A program made the translations under genes and the position numbers. Positions 1 to 11,191 of a stretch of DNA of 64,000 bases are shown in pieces. The notes under the pieces were generated by a model. The model had not been told where the DNA came from. It saw only the letters and a list, made by a program, of their open reading frames with translations, and made no database searches. Source of the DNA: Corallium rubrum (lineage: Eukaryota; Cnidaria; Anthozoa; Scleralcyonacea; Coralliidae); contig OZ036007.1 of the NCBI GenBank assembly GCA_964035015.1, positions 10,739,881 to 10,803,880 on the forward strand. Direction: 5' to 3'. Positions within the stretch are counted from its first letter, which is position 1; every line of letters begins with the position of its first letter.

Positions 1-74
1 TTGTGCAGAAAGGTCTACTGCCCAGCTGCTTATAGTACCTACCATTTGTTACAATTATTCTGCAAACATCTTAC

Positions 75-1909
75 CTGATAAACAACTCGACCAGCACCAA
101 TATTCAAATGACCCACTTCACTATTTCCCATAAGGCCATCTGGAAGACCAACAGCCAAGCCAGAAGCATCTAGGGTGACATATTGGTCAGAATTCTTTGA
201 AAAAGCATCCATTACTGGTGTATCAGCATGATATATAGCATTTCCTAAAACATTTAGAAATAGTTCCCTCTTAAATTTTGGAGCTGTGGTATTTTTGCCA
301 GTGTACTCAATAAATACAATTCAATTATTATAGTAATATTGATTATACTGGTAAGTGGAAAATAATCAATTAATCAGCTCAAATCTTGTGATTATTTGAT
401 TGGTGTCGATTTTCAATATCAATGAATTAATTGACTTTGATTGATCAACATGTTGAACTTCCAGTTCCAAAGCACCCGCCAAAGAAATGGCTTACTGTGG
501 CTAGTCCAACTCAGTGTCAGTATGCATGTTTGATGTTTGTCCATGTGCAGGACACCTCGTGCATATGAAACGTCACCATTAACTTCACCAATCTACGCCA
601 ACCTGGTAAGTTCTGCCAGTCTGCAGGGCTCAAACTAAGGGCCAGTCACCAGTTAATGACCAGCTAAATTTTTAATGTGACTGGTCATATTTGTATAACA
701 CCAGTCATTTTGACCAGTTATATTAACTTGCAATTAATTTTATTACTTCCATTTGAAGGAACTTTAAAATGATCGTTGTTGTGCTGTTGTAGACCCATCT
801 CATGATGTCTGATATACATTGACGTGAACTATGCATGCATTTCCTTTTTATGGCAAACGTTCATATTAGTACTACCTTATAATGTATTGCGTACATGTTT
901 TTTGTTGTGTTGTGTTGTGTTTGTTTTTGTTAGGTTTTTTTAAGGGGGGCATCGTGAAATTTGACCACATGAAACATTATTTTGAGCCCTGGTCTGGCAC
1001 TTTTAACCTTCCCCGGTATCGTAATCATCATTACATGTCACTATCACTCATTATCTTACACCATCCTGGTAAGTTCCACCAGCAGCTTTGAACATCAAAA
1101 GTGCCAGTAAAACTTACCAGAATGGCATAGAATGGTGTAAATTATGCTCCTTGAGAAAAGGGGGACGAGTTTTCAGCTGTGTTGGACTTCTGGTGTATTT
1201 ACTATTCTGTGGAAATTGCCTTGTCAGTGTTTTTAAGAAAATTTAAAATGTAGTTGTCTAGTCAAATTGACATCAGCTCATTGATAAACACAGCCAATAT
1301 AAATTATTAATGTGTCAATAGAAATAATGCTTCACAGGTGTCAATTGACACAAATTATGCGCATTATGATTATTGTATAGAATATGTGCAATATAAACTG
1401 TAAATATTATTATTATTATAAAAAATTGTTGTTTCAACACACAAAGAACTTTTCTTCTTGGTTCCTCTCAAAGAAAAAATTATTATAACTCACAGAATTC
1501 ATGTCTGTTGCAGACAGAACTTGAGTCGTGTTATTTATCATGAAATTATGCAAATTAGTATAATTTACATAAAGCTGTTTGCAAAATTTATGTTATATAG
1601 CCACAGAAATAACCCCAATGGCTCTACAATAACTCAAAAGTCTAGTAAGAAAGTTGATACAGAAAAACAGACGGCAAATTCTGGTGCTATATTTTTCATA
1701 ATTGACAGTTCCGCTGATTAACTACAGAAGCTACTGTCAGTAGCTTTGAATGTTGGTGACAGTTCAATGTTACCGTAAGTGCTGGTAGTGCATATTGTCA
1801 ATTCAAACCAAAGCTTTTATTGTTTTTAATTTACAATACCTTCTGTATTTTCTGTGAAGCCCCATCCGTCGATAACGATAAGACAAGCTTTATTTTTTGT
1901 GGCGGCCAT
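75..1909 (-). CDS. 2,3-bisphosphoglycerate-independent phosphoglycerate mutase, N-terminal exons (partial)
   Basis: Glycolytic iPGM of the alkaline phosphatase superfamily, which interconverts 3- and 2-phosphoglycerate using two metal ions. Exon 1 is 1840-1909 (ATG at 1907-1909) and encodes the start and the metal-binding motif VIDGWG (D14). Exon 2 is 75-244 and carries the signature [20 protein letters not shown], whose Ser (residue 65) is the phospho-accepting nucleophile in the family. Donor GTATTG and acceptor TTTTAG join in phase 1 to give ENTE-G-NAI. Exon 2 ends in phase 0 at a GTAAGA donor. No further exon is visible in 1-74, so the rest (most of a ~510-residue protein) lies off the left edge. 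Vertebrates lack iPGM; nematodes and early-branching animals have it (family knowledge). The identification is secure from motifs. Confidence 0.93.
245..1839. other. iPGM intron 1 with degenerate repeats
   Basis: Only repetitive sequence is seen here. At 630-730 CCAGT/ACTGG-type words recur (also at 7965-8010). About 1000-1215 matches the right part of the inverted-repeat element at 51577-51857, including its end GTTGGACTTCTGG. No left end was found, so this copy looks truncated. No coding exon was recognised. Confidence 0.5.
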
Positions 1910-3020
1910 CTTTGCGAATAAACCACCGCCAGCAAATTTCGCTCCCACCCCCCGTCTTTCTCAAGTGTGAGGTTCCGGCTTTTTGAATTCTAACTTTTTT
2001 TTTCTTTTTGACCCTGGCCCTTTCGTTTGCTATTTTCCATTAGCGATACTAAAACCTCTATTAAAGAAAACACAAAAGCAAGAATAAAACACTTTCGTTG
2101 AGTCGAATAACTTTTTTGATACTTAACTCGTTAACTTTGAGGCATGATTGCATGAGCGATGAAGCATGACCGGTTGCCGGGGGGTATTATCTAGTTGTTA
2201 GAAGACATTTATTAAAAATATCCTATATTTTGCCAGACATGGATTACATAATTTCCAAACACAATACTGAAATGACACAGGATAACTTTGTATTTAGTTT
2301 GCAATTATTAAGAAGATAAAAATACAGTGTCACAATATGTCCAAATATATTGAAAAGTAGAATGCTGCATAGGCAGTATTTACACTTTAGGATAGAGCAA
2401 AGCAAAAGGTAGTAAACTCCTGACATTAATTTTACTGAAATACAGTACTGATTGTTCGAGCAGATACAACTTTTTTCATTATTGGATGATTGACAACATT
2501 CGTAATTATTCGTACAATATTTTTTTGTTTGTTTTTGCTTATATAAATAAGTTTTGTTGGAAACACCACGTAAAATATTTCTTTGCAATTATTCGAAGAA
2601 TTCTAGCCCACAGCTACCCCAAGTTCACTATGAGACTATTAATTATTATAAAAGCATTCACTCAGATTAGCAATTTTCATTGTAAAATTTGAAATAATCA
2701 AATAAATGCTTACTTCTTATTTTTCTGTATTGATTTGTTATATAACTTATTTCCCAGTCATCCTTTTAAAAAAATCTACCTAAAATCAGAAAAAATTAAA
2801 TCCTTTGGTTTAATATATCTCAAGTTGTAGTCCTAATTATGCTGTAAACAGAGACACCATCTGTTCTTGTGCCTTATAGGACAATTAGTTTGTCTTATTT
2901 CCAACAACTATTTAGTTTGATTACAAAAATGTTGCTAAAACAAGAACATAAAAGCATGATTCATAAAAATTTGAAGCTTTGCAGAGCTTGAAGAGATTGT
3001 AGGATCAAAATTTGAAGTTT
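1910..3020. other. Intergenic between iPGM and histone H3
   Basis: AT-rich spacer upstream of two divergently transcribed genes. Short ORFs here (2244-2692) resemble nothing I recognise. The iPGM promoter should lie just above 1909, but I see no clear core element. Confidence 0.4.
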
Positions 3021-3024
3021 TTGA

Positions 3025-3115
3025 CCAATCAGAGAGCGATGTGAATGCTTTTCGCATCGTCCAATCAGCATACTCGGATTTTAACCAATCAGAATCGTTT
3101 GCTTTGGATATAAAA
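3025..3115 (+). promoter_or_regulatory. Histone H3 promoter: three CCAAT boxes and a TATA box
   Basis: CCAATCAG occurs three times at 3025, 3061 and 3085, followed by TATAAAA at 3109-3115, about 90 bp before the H3 start codon. Tandem CCAAT boxes plus TATA is the usual layout of replication-dependent histone genes. Confidence 0.8.
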
Positions 3116-3118
3116 TGA

Positions 3119-3613
<495 letters not shown>

Positions 3614-3645
3614 GTCGTCTTCCCTTCAAACCAAAAAAACAAAAC

Positions 3646-3680
3646 GGCTCTTTTAAGAGCCACCAAATCTGAAAGAGAAG
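3646..3680 (+). terminator. Histone 3' stem-loop and purine-rich downstream element
   Basis: A six-bp stem with a four-nt loop, GGCTCTTTTAAGAGCC, spans 3646-3661, 33 nt after the stop codon and followed by ACCA-like sequence. A purine-rich GAAAGAGAAG at 3671-3680 fits the U7-snRNP histone downstream element. This is the SLBP-dependent, non-polyadenylated 3' end of metazoan replication histones. Confidence 0.95.
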
Positions 3681-4283
3681 CCAACGGAAATAGTCGATGA
3701 CTTAAGAAATTAGCTTTATCGGCCGACGGCCATTTCTACTAGTCCATATAAAAATATCTGTAGTGTGTGAAAAGCACATTTCACAATACTGAGAATTGAG
3801 AAGTCGGTTAAGTTGGTGTTGACTATGAAGATTAGATTAGATGGCGTCCTTTCTTGCTCACCTGCCTTGTCGTTCAAAATAGCGGCTTTTGGCGCCGAAA
3901 TGATTTTAATAGCAGATTCCCCTTTGGAAATATGTTTGTCCAAGCTTTATCTCCAATTCACAAGTACTTCAAATTGTAAATTGTTCACAAAAATTTTGAC
4001 TTTACAGTTTCACCGGACTGTAAAGTACTGCAGGTTGAGTGAATAAATACTATTAAAATTAAATCAATGTCTAAACTGCAAAATGTAGACGAATTTTTAA
4101 GCACAACATTAAAAAATTTCAGCATGAGATTTGAGTACTATGACCACTTCACAATGTTGATGAAAGTGAATGTTTTGTTACTGTAATAGTACTATTAAGT
4201 ATTAATAAAAATTATATAACGGAGATATGAAAGCTGTCAACTTACTCAATTTGCACAGTGTTTATCTGTATTTGATATAAAAC
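3681..4283. other. Intergenic spacer
   Basis: AT-rich sequence between H3 and the tRNA-like SINE. The short ORFs on both strands have no recognisable similarity. Nothing else is seen. Confidence 0.4.
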
Positions 4284-4504
4284 TTTACATGGTAGTATTA
4301 CAGAATCATCCTCAGAAACATGAGAAAATTTTTCATGATGTCTTACACTGCTAAAGTCAACCGAAAAATTTCGGCTGACTCGAGCGGGATTTGAACTCGC
4401 ACCTTCGGGATTCCGGTCCGCCGCTCTACCTGTTGAGCTATTTTTGCTAAATTTTCGGTTGACTTTAGCAGTGTAAGACATCATGAAAAATTTTTACATG
4501 GTAG
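4284..4504 (-). mobile_element. tRNA-like SINE or fold-back element flanked by a 12-bp direct repeat
   Basis: The minus strand of about 4374-4447 has a pol III A box (TAGCTCAACAGGTAGAGC) and B box (GAGTTCAAATCC), a paired D arm (GCTC/GAGC) and a tRNA-like centre. The acceptor ends do not pair, the anticodon stem has only three pairs, and position 33 is not T, so it is not a functional tRNA. The tRNA-like core is enclosed by a near-perfect 46-bp inverted repeat (4325-4370 and 4449-4494). The 12-bp word TTTACATGGTAG occurs at 4284-4295 and 4493-4504 and looks like a target-site duplication. Confidence 0.75.
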
Positions 4505-4885
4505 ACTAGCTACATTCAAGTATATCAAAATACTATTCATAAATAGCTGCCAAATCTATATTTTGACGTGCATTTAAGTAAGCTTTTCAACTTCTGAGCT
4601 CTTGTCTAAAAGTTCTTGAATTGTAAACTGAACAACGAAGCTGAAAGGCTAATTGAAGTACATGTACACATAAAACAATTGAATTGACAGCTATTCATAA
4701 ATAGGGCCTAAATAATTTCATAAAAAGTTACCATAATCCTATCTACAGAGTCTGGTCACATTGGTCCATCTGGTCCTGGTATTAGCCAAAAACTGTTTAG
4801 GTGCATAATCAATTAAATAATTATTGAGTAAGACAGAAGATCCTCTGGTAAAACACAAAACTATTGTTACTAAAATTTTATTGAA

Positions 4886-7800
4886 TTACAGTCCTTTGTT
4901 GAAATAGACATAATCGTAAACTTGATCCTTTTTCTTTAGCTCTTCTTGTAATTCTGTTTCAAGATGGTGGAAAGCTATAGAACTGAACAATATACAACAT
5001 CGATTAGTTGGGTGACAAACCATTTTGGAAATGCTAGATGAGGATGATTTTATTTCATTGTTTCACTTACAATTTCTGTGGGAATATGGCACAGCACATT
5101 GGGGTTGCAAAAACAAGACTATAAAAACAAGAAAATAGAGGTATACAGTTTAAATTACATTGTGGAATTGTATAATCAGACGGGCAGAAAAGTTAATAGT
5201 CTTATTTGTGCTCTTACCAAAAACCAACTAAGAATACTTGAATAGGAGAAGCAGTCCACGGTAATCTCTAAAGATAATAGAGCAAAAGAAAAAAATACAG
5301 TATTAATAGCACAAAGTATGTTTTACTTTCTTATACAGTAAAAACCCTCTCTCCTCCGCAGAGGCTTCTATTCTGGTTAGTTGCAGGCAAACCTGCTAAC
5401 AAGAACCTACATTTTACCAAATCAGCCTGGGATAGGTTCTTATATATTCTTATATAAATTAATTCTTAATTTCAGCCCGAGGTTCTTAATGTAGTTCTTG
5501 TTAGCAGGTTTTTACTGTACTCTGTGATAGAGTACAGAATACAGGATCCAGAAGAAATTACATGCCTTCCTCTGGGTCATATTTAAATAAAACCACATGA
5601 CATTTGACAGTAAAACAATATGGCATTAGATAGGGACCATTTTTGCCTGGTTGAGGCAGCAAAAGGTTATTTTAATAACCCATTCACTCCCAAATACAGA
5701 ATTTTCCATACGTTATTATTTTACTCTGTCTAACACCAGATGATTTTACTCGTCAATGAGAGAGGCTCCTGGAAAGTTGGGAGTGAAAGGGAATTACCCT
5801 CTCTCTGAGTTTTAACTCCCACCATGTCAGCAGGTCTTCCCTTGAAGAGTAAAATCATCTGGTATTAGACATGAGTGAGAGTAAAAAATAAAAGTGCCAA
5901 ATGGCACCAATGGGAATGGAAGGATTAATAGCCAATGGAAAAACAAAAAACAATTAAAATAAAATAACATTTAGGTCTTTACCGCCATGAACTTGGTGGC
6001 ATCTAATCGATTCATAATGAATGGTGGAATTACTATAGAAAAAAAAAGAAGGCTGTGAGTTAATTATCTCAAGGTGTCTATAGCCCAAAGTCATGCATTG
6101 GGCTGGGATTGCAAGCCATACAAATATCAATTAGTTATGTCAGGTTAATTTATGATAATTATAATTAAATATGGTACCTACCCATTCCAGGTGTAGTCAT
6201 CACCACTCTTGATAAAACCACACTGGGGACTGCTATTTTTGCAGCATACTAAAACATTTAATAAAATAAAAAAAATTGTTATATTTGTATCATACATTAA
6301 GCCTGGTTCTCATATGTCACCGCCGATGGTCACTGATCGTCGGCGATTTGTGATTTAGATGCATGTTAAAATGGGAAGTGCAGCAGCATGTTAAGTAATA
6401 AAGAACAATGCAGAAAAGCAGTGCTTTTATTCTTTTACTTAACATGCATCTAAATCATGGGTCAGCGACAATCGGTGACCATCAGCGACATATGAGAACC
6501 AGGTTTTATGAACACTCAAACACACAGGAAATACACATACATTGCCAAGCACGGCCATAGTCTAGAGGAAAAGAAGCAATGAATCTCAGGTATGCAAATC
6601 ATTCACCTATAAGAACTGCCAGACCCAATATCACTATCAGTATATATCCTTACTAGGATAGCGTTAGTTACAGTAATAAGATTACCTTTGATACTCCAAG
6701 TTTGTTTCCCTCTTTATCATAAACAGGGATTCCATTCTTAAGTTCTCTACGTAATTAACAAATATATTTTGTCTAAATTAATTAGCCTGACAGCACAGTC
6801 TGAATATACACCTGTAATTCAGTGTGAAAATTCACACAATAGTTTGTCAACCCCCCAATGAGCTTCTCAGATCTGAGAAGTAGACTTTTATTGTCCAAAT
6901 CACAAAGCTCTGTCTTATTCCAGTTACAATTGGTTCTCTAGGAATACTCATGAGATCAAATAATCCAATCAAATAAACAATTATGAATCATATGAGTATT
7001 AGTAACATGTAAACCACTCAAAATCTACTTCTCAGATCTGAGATCAAAGTCAGCATGGGGTCAGCAAGCTATTGTGCAAATTTTCACAAACTGAAATAAC
7101 AGGTGTCAGTATTCAGGCTGTACACAGGCTAAAATTAATCAAATTCCCACAATACAACTATGGTATTCAAAATGATATTCTTACAACATATTACCTCTGC
7201 CTCATTAGAGGAATGTTGACACAATTTGCAGAAGCAACTGCAACAAAGGGAACAAATCGACCAAGTAAAGGTGGTGCTTTCTAAGGGAAAATATTTCTTA
7301 TTAATTGATTAATTCATTTATTAATCAATTCATTGACTCATTCAATCAATCAGTCAATTTGTCTGTCAGTCCATTGGTCAGTCAGTTGGTTTGTCCCTCA
7401 TTCTTTTGGTCCATTAGTCAGTATGTCAATCCATCAATTGGGTGGTCATTTGGTCAGTCAGTCACCTAAAAAACAAGCTGCTAATGCAGGCTATAAGTCA
7501 CTGAGTTGGTGAGTGAGTGAGTGAGTGAGTGAGTGAGTGAGTGAGTGAGTGAGTGAGTGAGTGAGTGAGTGAGTGGGTGGGTGGGTGGGTGGGTGGGTGG
7601 GTGGGTGGGTGGGTGGGTGGGTGGGTGGGTGGGTGGGTGGGTGGGTGGGTGGGTGAGTGAGTGAGTGAGTGAGTGAGTGAGTGAGTGAGTGAGTTTGTGA
7701 GTGAGTGGTTGGTTGGGTGGGTGGTTAGGTGGGTGGTTGGGTGAGTGTGCAAGTGAGTGAGTGGGTGAGTGAGTGACAGAGTGAGTGAGTGAGTGAGTGA

Positions 7801-9163
7801 GTGAGTGAGTGAGTGAGTGAGTGAGTGGGTGAGTGGGTGAGTGAGTAGGTGGTTGGGTGGGTGGTTAGGTGGGTCAGGGTGTGTGAGTGCGTGAGTGAGT
7901 GCCGAGCATACAAAATTTTCAGAATTTTTGTACGCTCAACACCACTGCTGAGCCAAGCCTCGAAATTAGTGCTGGTCACTGGTCATTGACTGGTAAAATG
8001 ATCCAGTTTCTCTGATATCAATATCGTTGTTTAACGGTCATGCATGACTGGAACAGAACTGACTGAAATCGATTTTTTTTTTGTTTTGGAAAATGTTGTT
8101 TTTATAATCATTGCAGGCATTCAGTTTTAAGGTATAGTGTGAGAGTGATTGGGTGGGTGAGTGGGTGGGTGAATGGGTGGGTGAGTGGGTGGGTGAGTGG
8201 GTGGGAAGTATGTTTTGGCCACATCAAGAACAGCTTAAAATTTATTTATCAAGTTATTTATTTATGGTACTTAATAATATTATTTGATTTTCTAAATATA
8301 CCTTGACTAATGAATTTAACCCTACTGCTACAGTAACTGCACCTGCTGTTGCTACAAGGTAAGCTTGTCCAAGTTGCCTATAAAAAAGCATTAGCTTGAT
8401 AAAAATCTAGTTCATTACAGCCATTTATGTAGGAAGACTCAAGCATAAAATATTACAATTGCTTTTTCTATATATTAATTTTATGATCAGTAATAAACTC
8501 ACTTGTTGGTGATATGACTATCCCCACTTCTGTTTGTATAATTTACAATGGCATTAAAAGACTGGTTAATCCACTGCCAAAAAAGAACTTGAGGAGTAGT
8601 CCTTAAAAAATCGTAACATGTTACATGCATTTATTATGATTTTGAAAAGTATCTTGCAAGCTAACAATGACTGATTTAAAATCACATCCTTACTTGTAAA
8701 ATGTCATCATGCAACCAACAATTGTCATATTGCAAGGCACCTGAGCTGACATCCGACCAATTAGAAACATTTTCTCGCCTGTCTCAGGATGAAATGAGGA
8801 CTCGTAAATCTTCTTTGCATGCCATATATCTTCATCTGAAGTTCCAGCAGGTTCATTTCCCTCCCTAATTATCAACAGTTACAGAATAACTCGAGTCTGT
8901 CAGTGATTCAGATTCAAGGCAACACAAGTCATAACTTTTGGCAACTCAATTCTTTTTCAAAAACTGACTGCCTAATGAAATATATATTACCTGTATAATT
9001 GTATAAGGTTTTTGCAACGGTCTAATTCAACTTCAGAATGAAGCAGGTTTCTTGGGTCAGTTACAGTAAAGAAGTGCTTTGCTCTGCCCCAAAATGTGCT
9101 TTGGTCATATCGAGGATGATCAAGGTCAATTCTGTCATTTGCAAGTCGAGGTGCTTCAGCCAT
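4886..9163 (-). CDS. Sideroflexin, SFXN1/3-like mitochondrial amino-acid transporter
   Basis: Complete 325-aa model (978 nt; human SFXN1 is 322 aa). Exons: 8991-9163, 8694-8864, 8503-8601, 8302-8377, 7195-7280, 6686-6746, 6182-6248, 5983-6032, 5218-5267, 5071-5118, 4886-4982. All junctions are GT-AG with consistent phase. Visible motifs: the family signature HPETGEK (83-89), [44 protein letters not shown] and the invariant C-terminus YFNKGL. Sideroflexins are inner-membrane multi-pass proteins; SFXN1 imports serine for one-carbon metabolism (established for vertebrates). The ATG at 9161-9163 sits just after an AG, and a strong GTAAGT donor lies on the minus strand at 10326-10331, so a 5' UTR exon near 10.3-10.4 kb is likely. 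AATAAA follows the stop by a few bases (4877-4882). Introns carry MITEs and a GAGT array. Confidence 0.96.
5334..5519. mobile_element. Short TA-flanked MITE
   Basis: Ends CAGTAAAAACC / GGTTTTTACTG are inverted and flanked by TA on both sides, as in Tc1/mariner-type non-autonomous elements. It is about 182 bp long and lies in a sideroflexin intron. Confidence 0.65.
5672..5930. mobile_element. Inverted-repeat element
   Basis: The outer ends (AACCCATTCACTCCC versus GGGAATGGAAGGATT) and an inner pair around CAGATGATTTTACTC / AGTAAAATCATCTG are inverted. Non-coding, in a sideroflexin intron. Confidence 0.5.
6301..6505. mobile_element. Palindromic MITE
   Basis: The ends GCCTGGTTCTCATATGTC and GACATATGAGAACCAGGTT are inverted, and pairing continues inwards (CATGCATCTAAATCA etc.). 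About 205 bp, in a sideroflexin intron. Confidence 0.75.
7501..7905. repeat. GAGT/GGGT tetranucleotide array
   Basis: Long runs of GAGT switch to GGGT and back, with degenerate GGTTGGGTGGGT blocks. A smaller GGGTGAGT patch lies at 8146-8203. Its reverse strand reads as a stop-free THSL/PTHP-type ORF that is not a gene. It is intronic in sideroflexin. Confidence 0.95.
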
Positions 9164-9536
9164 GGTCTGCTACAGATTTATGAATATACTCAATGCAAAT
9201 ACAATGCAAATGCTACAAATATTTTAATAACAAGAAATAGTCATTATAAAAATAATCACCTAATATACAGTATGTTTTCATGTCTTATAATCTTTCTTTT
9301 TAAACTTTCCTTCTTATATACCAGTATATTTTACAGTAGTTTAACTACTACCAGGTATATCTAAAATTTCACAACTGTCATATATTATTAAATGCTGTTT
9401 CATGCCCTGCACAATTTTTAATGACCAATTACGTTCAACTATATTATTTTATAGTTAATTGCACAGTCTGTATGGATCAAAGTTACTTAATCGTTGGGTG
9501 ATGTTTCTTAGTTTAAAGTTTTAACAATCTGAGAGA

Positions 9537-9578
<42 letters not shown>
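9537..9578. repeat. TA dinucleotide microsatellite
   Basis: About 20 TA units directly upstream of the sideroflexin coding start region. Confidence 0.9.
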
Positions 9579-11170
9579 CACATCAAGTTACAAAAAGATA
9601 GCTTTCAGTTGCTAATCATCTACCCGAGAAACAGAGATCCTCTGGTTTCCAGGGTACTTCAGTAATCATGGAAAAAATGTTTCAAATATGTAATAAATTA
9701 TTATCATCACCAATATATAATTTCTGTTCAACACAAGAATCCTCTACTGGAAATTTCAACACTATAACTCAAATCTGGAACAAAATGTGTACTAATTAGA
9801 ACAAATTAGTCTTATTTATACTGGTACACACTGGTACAGTAATTAGTTAAATATTTCTGACCATTTGATCGGGGAAAATACTTTGCGTAAAAAGCAAGTC
9901 CAACAATATTCGATAATCGTAATGGGTTTTATATTTAATTATAAAACGCTTCAGAAATTGTGGAGATGAACAGTAGTGTTAAAATCATATACAGTAAAAT
10001 CTAGACCAATACACAGTATTAAATACAGGAAAATGGTAAATGTACATCACAAATTAAGCATGGTCTCAAATTTACAATTTCTCGCTATCAAGCTGTGCTG
10101 GATGGCGACATATTGATTAGAAATGTTGAAGATTCTTTGAGTTAAACCGTAATATTAACGGAGAAAGGTAAAATAGATTGATGCAGCGCTGTTTTTATAA
10201 AACTAAATATGTATTTTCACTTTGTACACGTCGGCATATAAATAATTATAAATCTGAAAGCTCGTAGCCCAAAGAATAACAGTCCCGACCGGCTAACGTT
10301 TGGCAGAACTGATTCAATGTTAAGCACTTACCGTTTGCAAGTATATCTAAGTCGAAGCACTTGTTAATACAAGCTGTTGTAAGTATTAAAACAGCCCAAA
10401 GATAAACACATCAACCAACAGACATGTGGAAACAAAATAACAAATATTGAAAGGGACTAGGCCACACCAAGTACTTCATGAGAAGACAATTGTCACGGTT
10501 ACTGGAGGGAAGAGGAGGGAGGGAATGAAGGAGGGAGGGGAGGGAAGAGGGAGGGAGGGAATGAAGGAGGGAGGGGAGGGAGGAGTCAGGGTACTGTTCC
10601 AGTTCCAGACTAAGTAATTTGAATTTATTACTTGGGTAGCTGAGTCTTGGTTTCGGTCATGTTTTTTTTTTTGTTTTTTTGTTTTCTTTTTTTTTGGGGG
10701 GGGGGGGGGTCACGATATTGTCCCAACAGGCTTTGCAAAACTATTATATCTATGCATGTGACCAGTGCATTCTTTTGGACAGAGTGACTCGAAGTGAAAT
10801 ATTTTTGCCAGCTGCTTGGAAGTGTTTGAGATCAGTTATGTGGCTGGCAAGTAAATGTTCATTGGCTAGCTAGGGCCTAAGGACTTGGCCTTTGACCTCC
10901 TCTGTTCTCTATTCTATGCGTCCTTTATATGGATCACAGACAATCCAGAAGACATTGTCTATGGATTGCCTATGTATGGATCAATTATGAAAATATGAAC
11001 ATTTATTTTACAATTGCTAAAAAGTTTTAAATTAAAGTTAAAACAAAAAAAATTTAAGCGCTATTTGACTATTTCATTATCTGTTGCATACTTTGTCCAC
11101 TTTATTAAAAGGGTAAAGAATTACTATTAAAACTGTACAACAAAATCTATAAAATAAGGAAATAGAATTT
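9579..11170. other. Intergenic between sideroflexin 5' end and HPDL 3' end
   Basis: Contains the putative sideroflexin 5' UTR exon (donor 10326-10331, minus strand), a GGGA-rich purine tract at 10498-10585, and a T-run then G-run at 10660-10710. No protein-coding exon was recognised. Confidence 0.5.
10498..10585. repeat. GGGA-rich purine minisatellite
   Basis: Imperfect GGGAGGGA/GGAATGAAGGAGGGA units, duplicated as two roughly 45-bp blocks. Confidence 0.8.
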
Positions 11171-11175
11171 TTATT
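11170..11175 (-). terminator. HPDL polyadenylation signal
   Basis: AATAAA on the minus strand, about 17 nt after the HPDL stop codon. Confidence 0.65.
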
Positions 11176-11191
11176 GAAAACAACAAAAACA

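Noticed and set aside
4374..4447. Functional tRNA gene on the minus strand
   Set aside because: Acceptor and anticodon stems fail and position 33 is not T; it lies inside an inverted-repeat element.
7498..7979. Tandem arrays as a CRISPR or telomere-like structure
   Set aside because: Units are 4 bp with no spacers; ordinary microsatellite in a eukaryotic intron.
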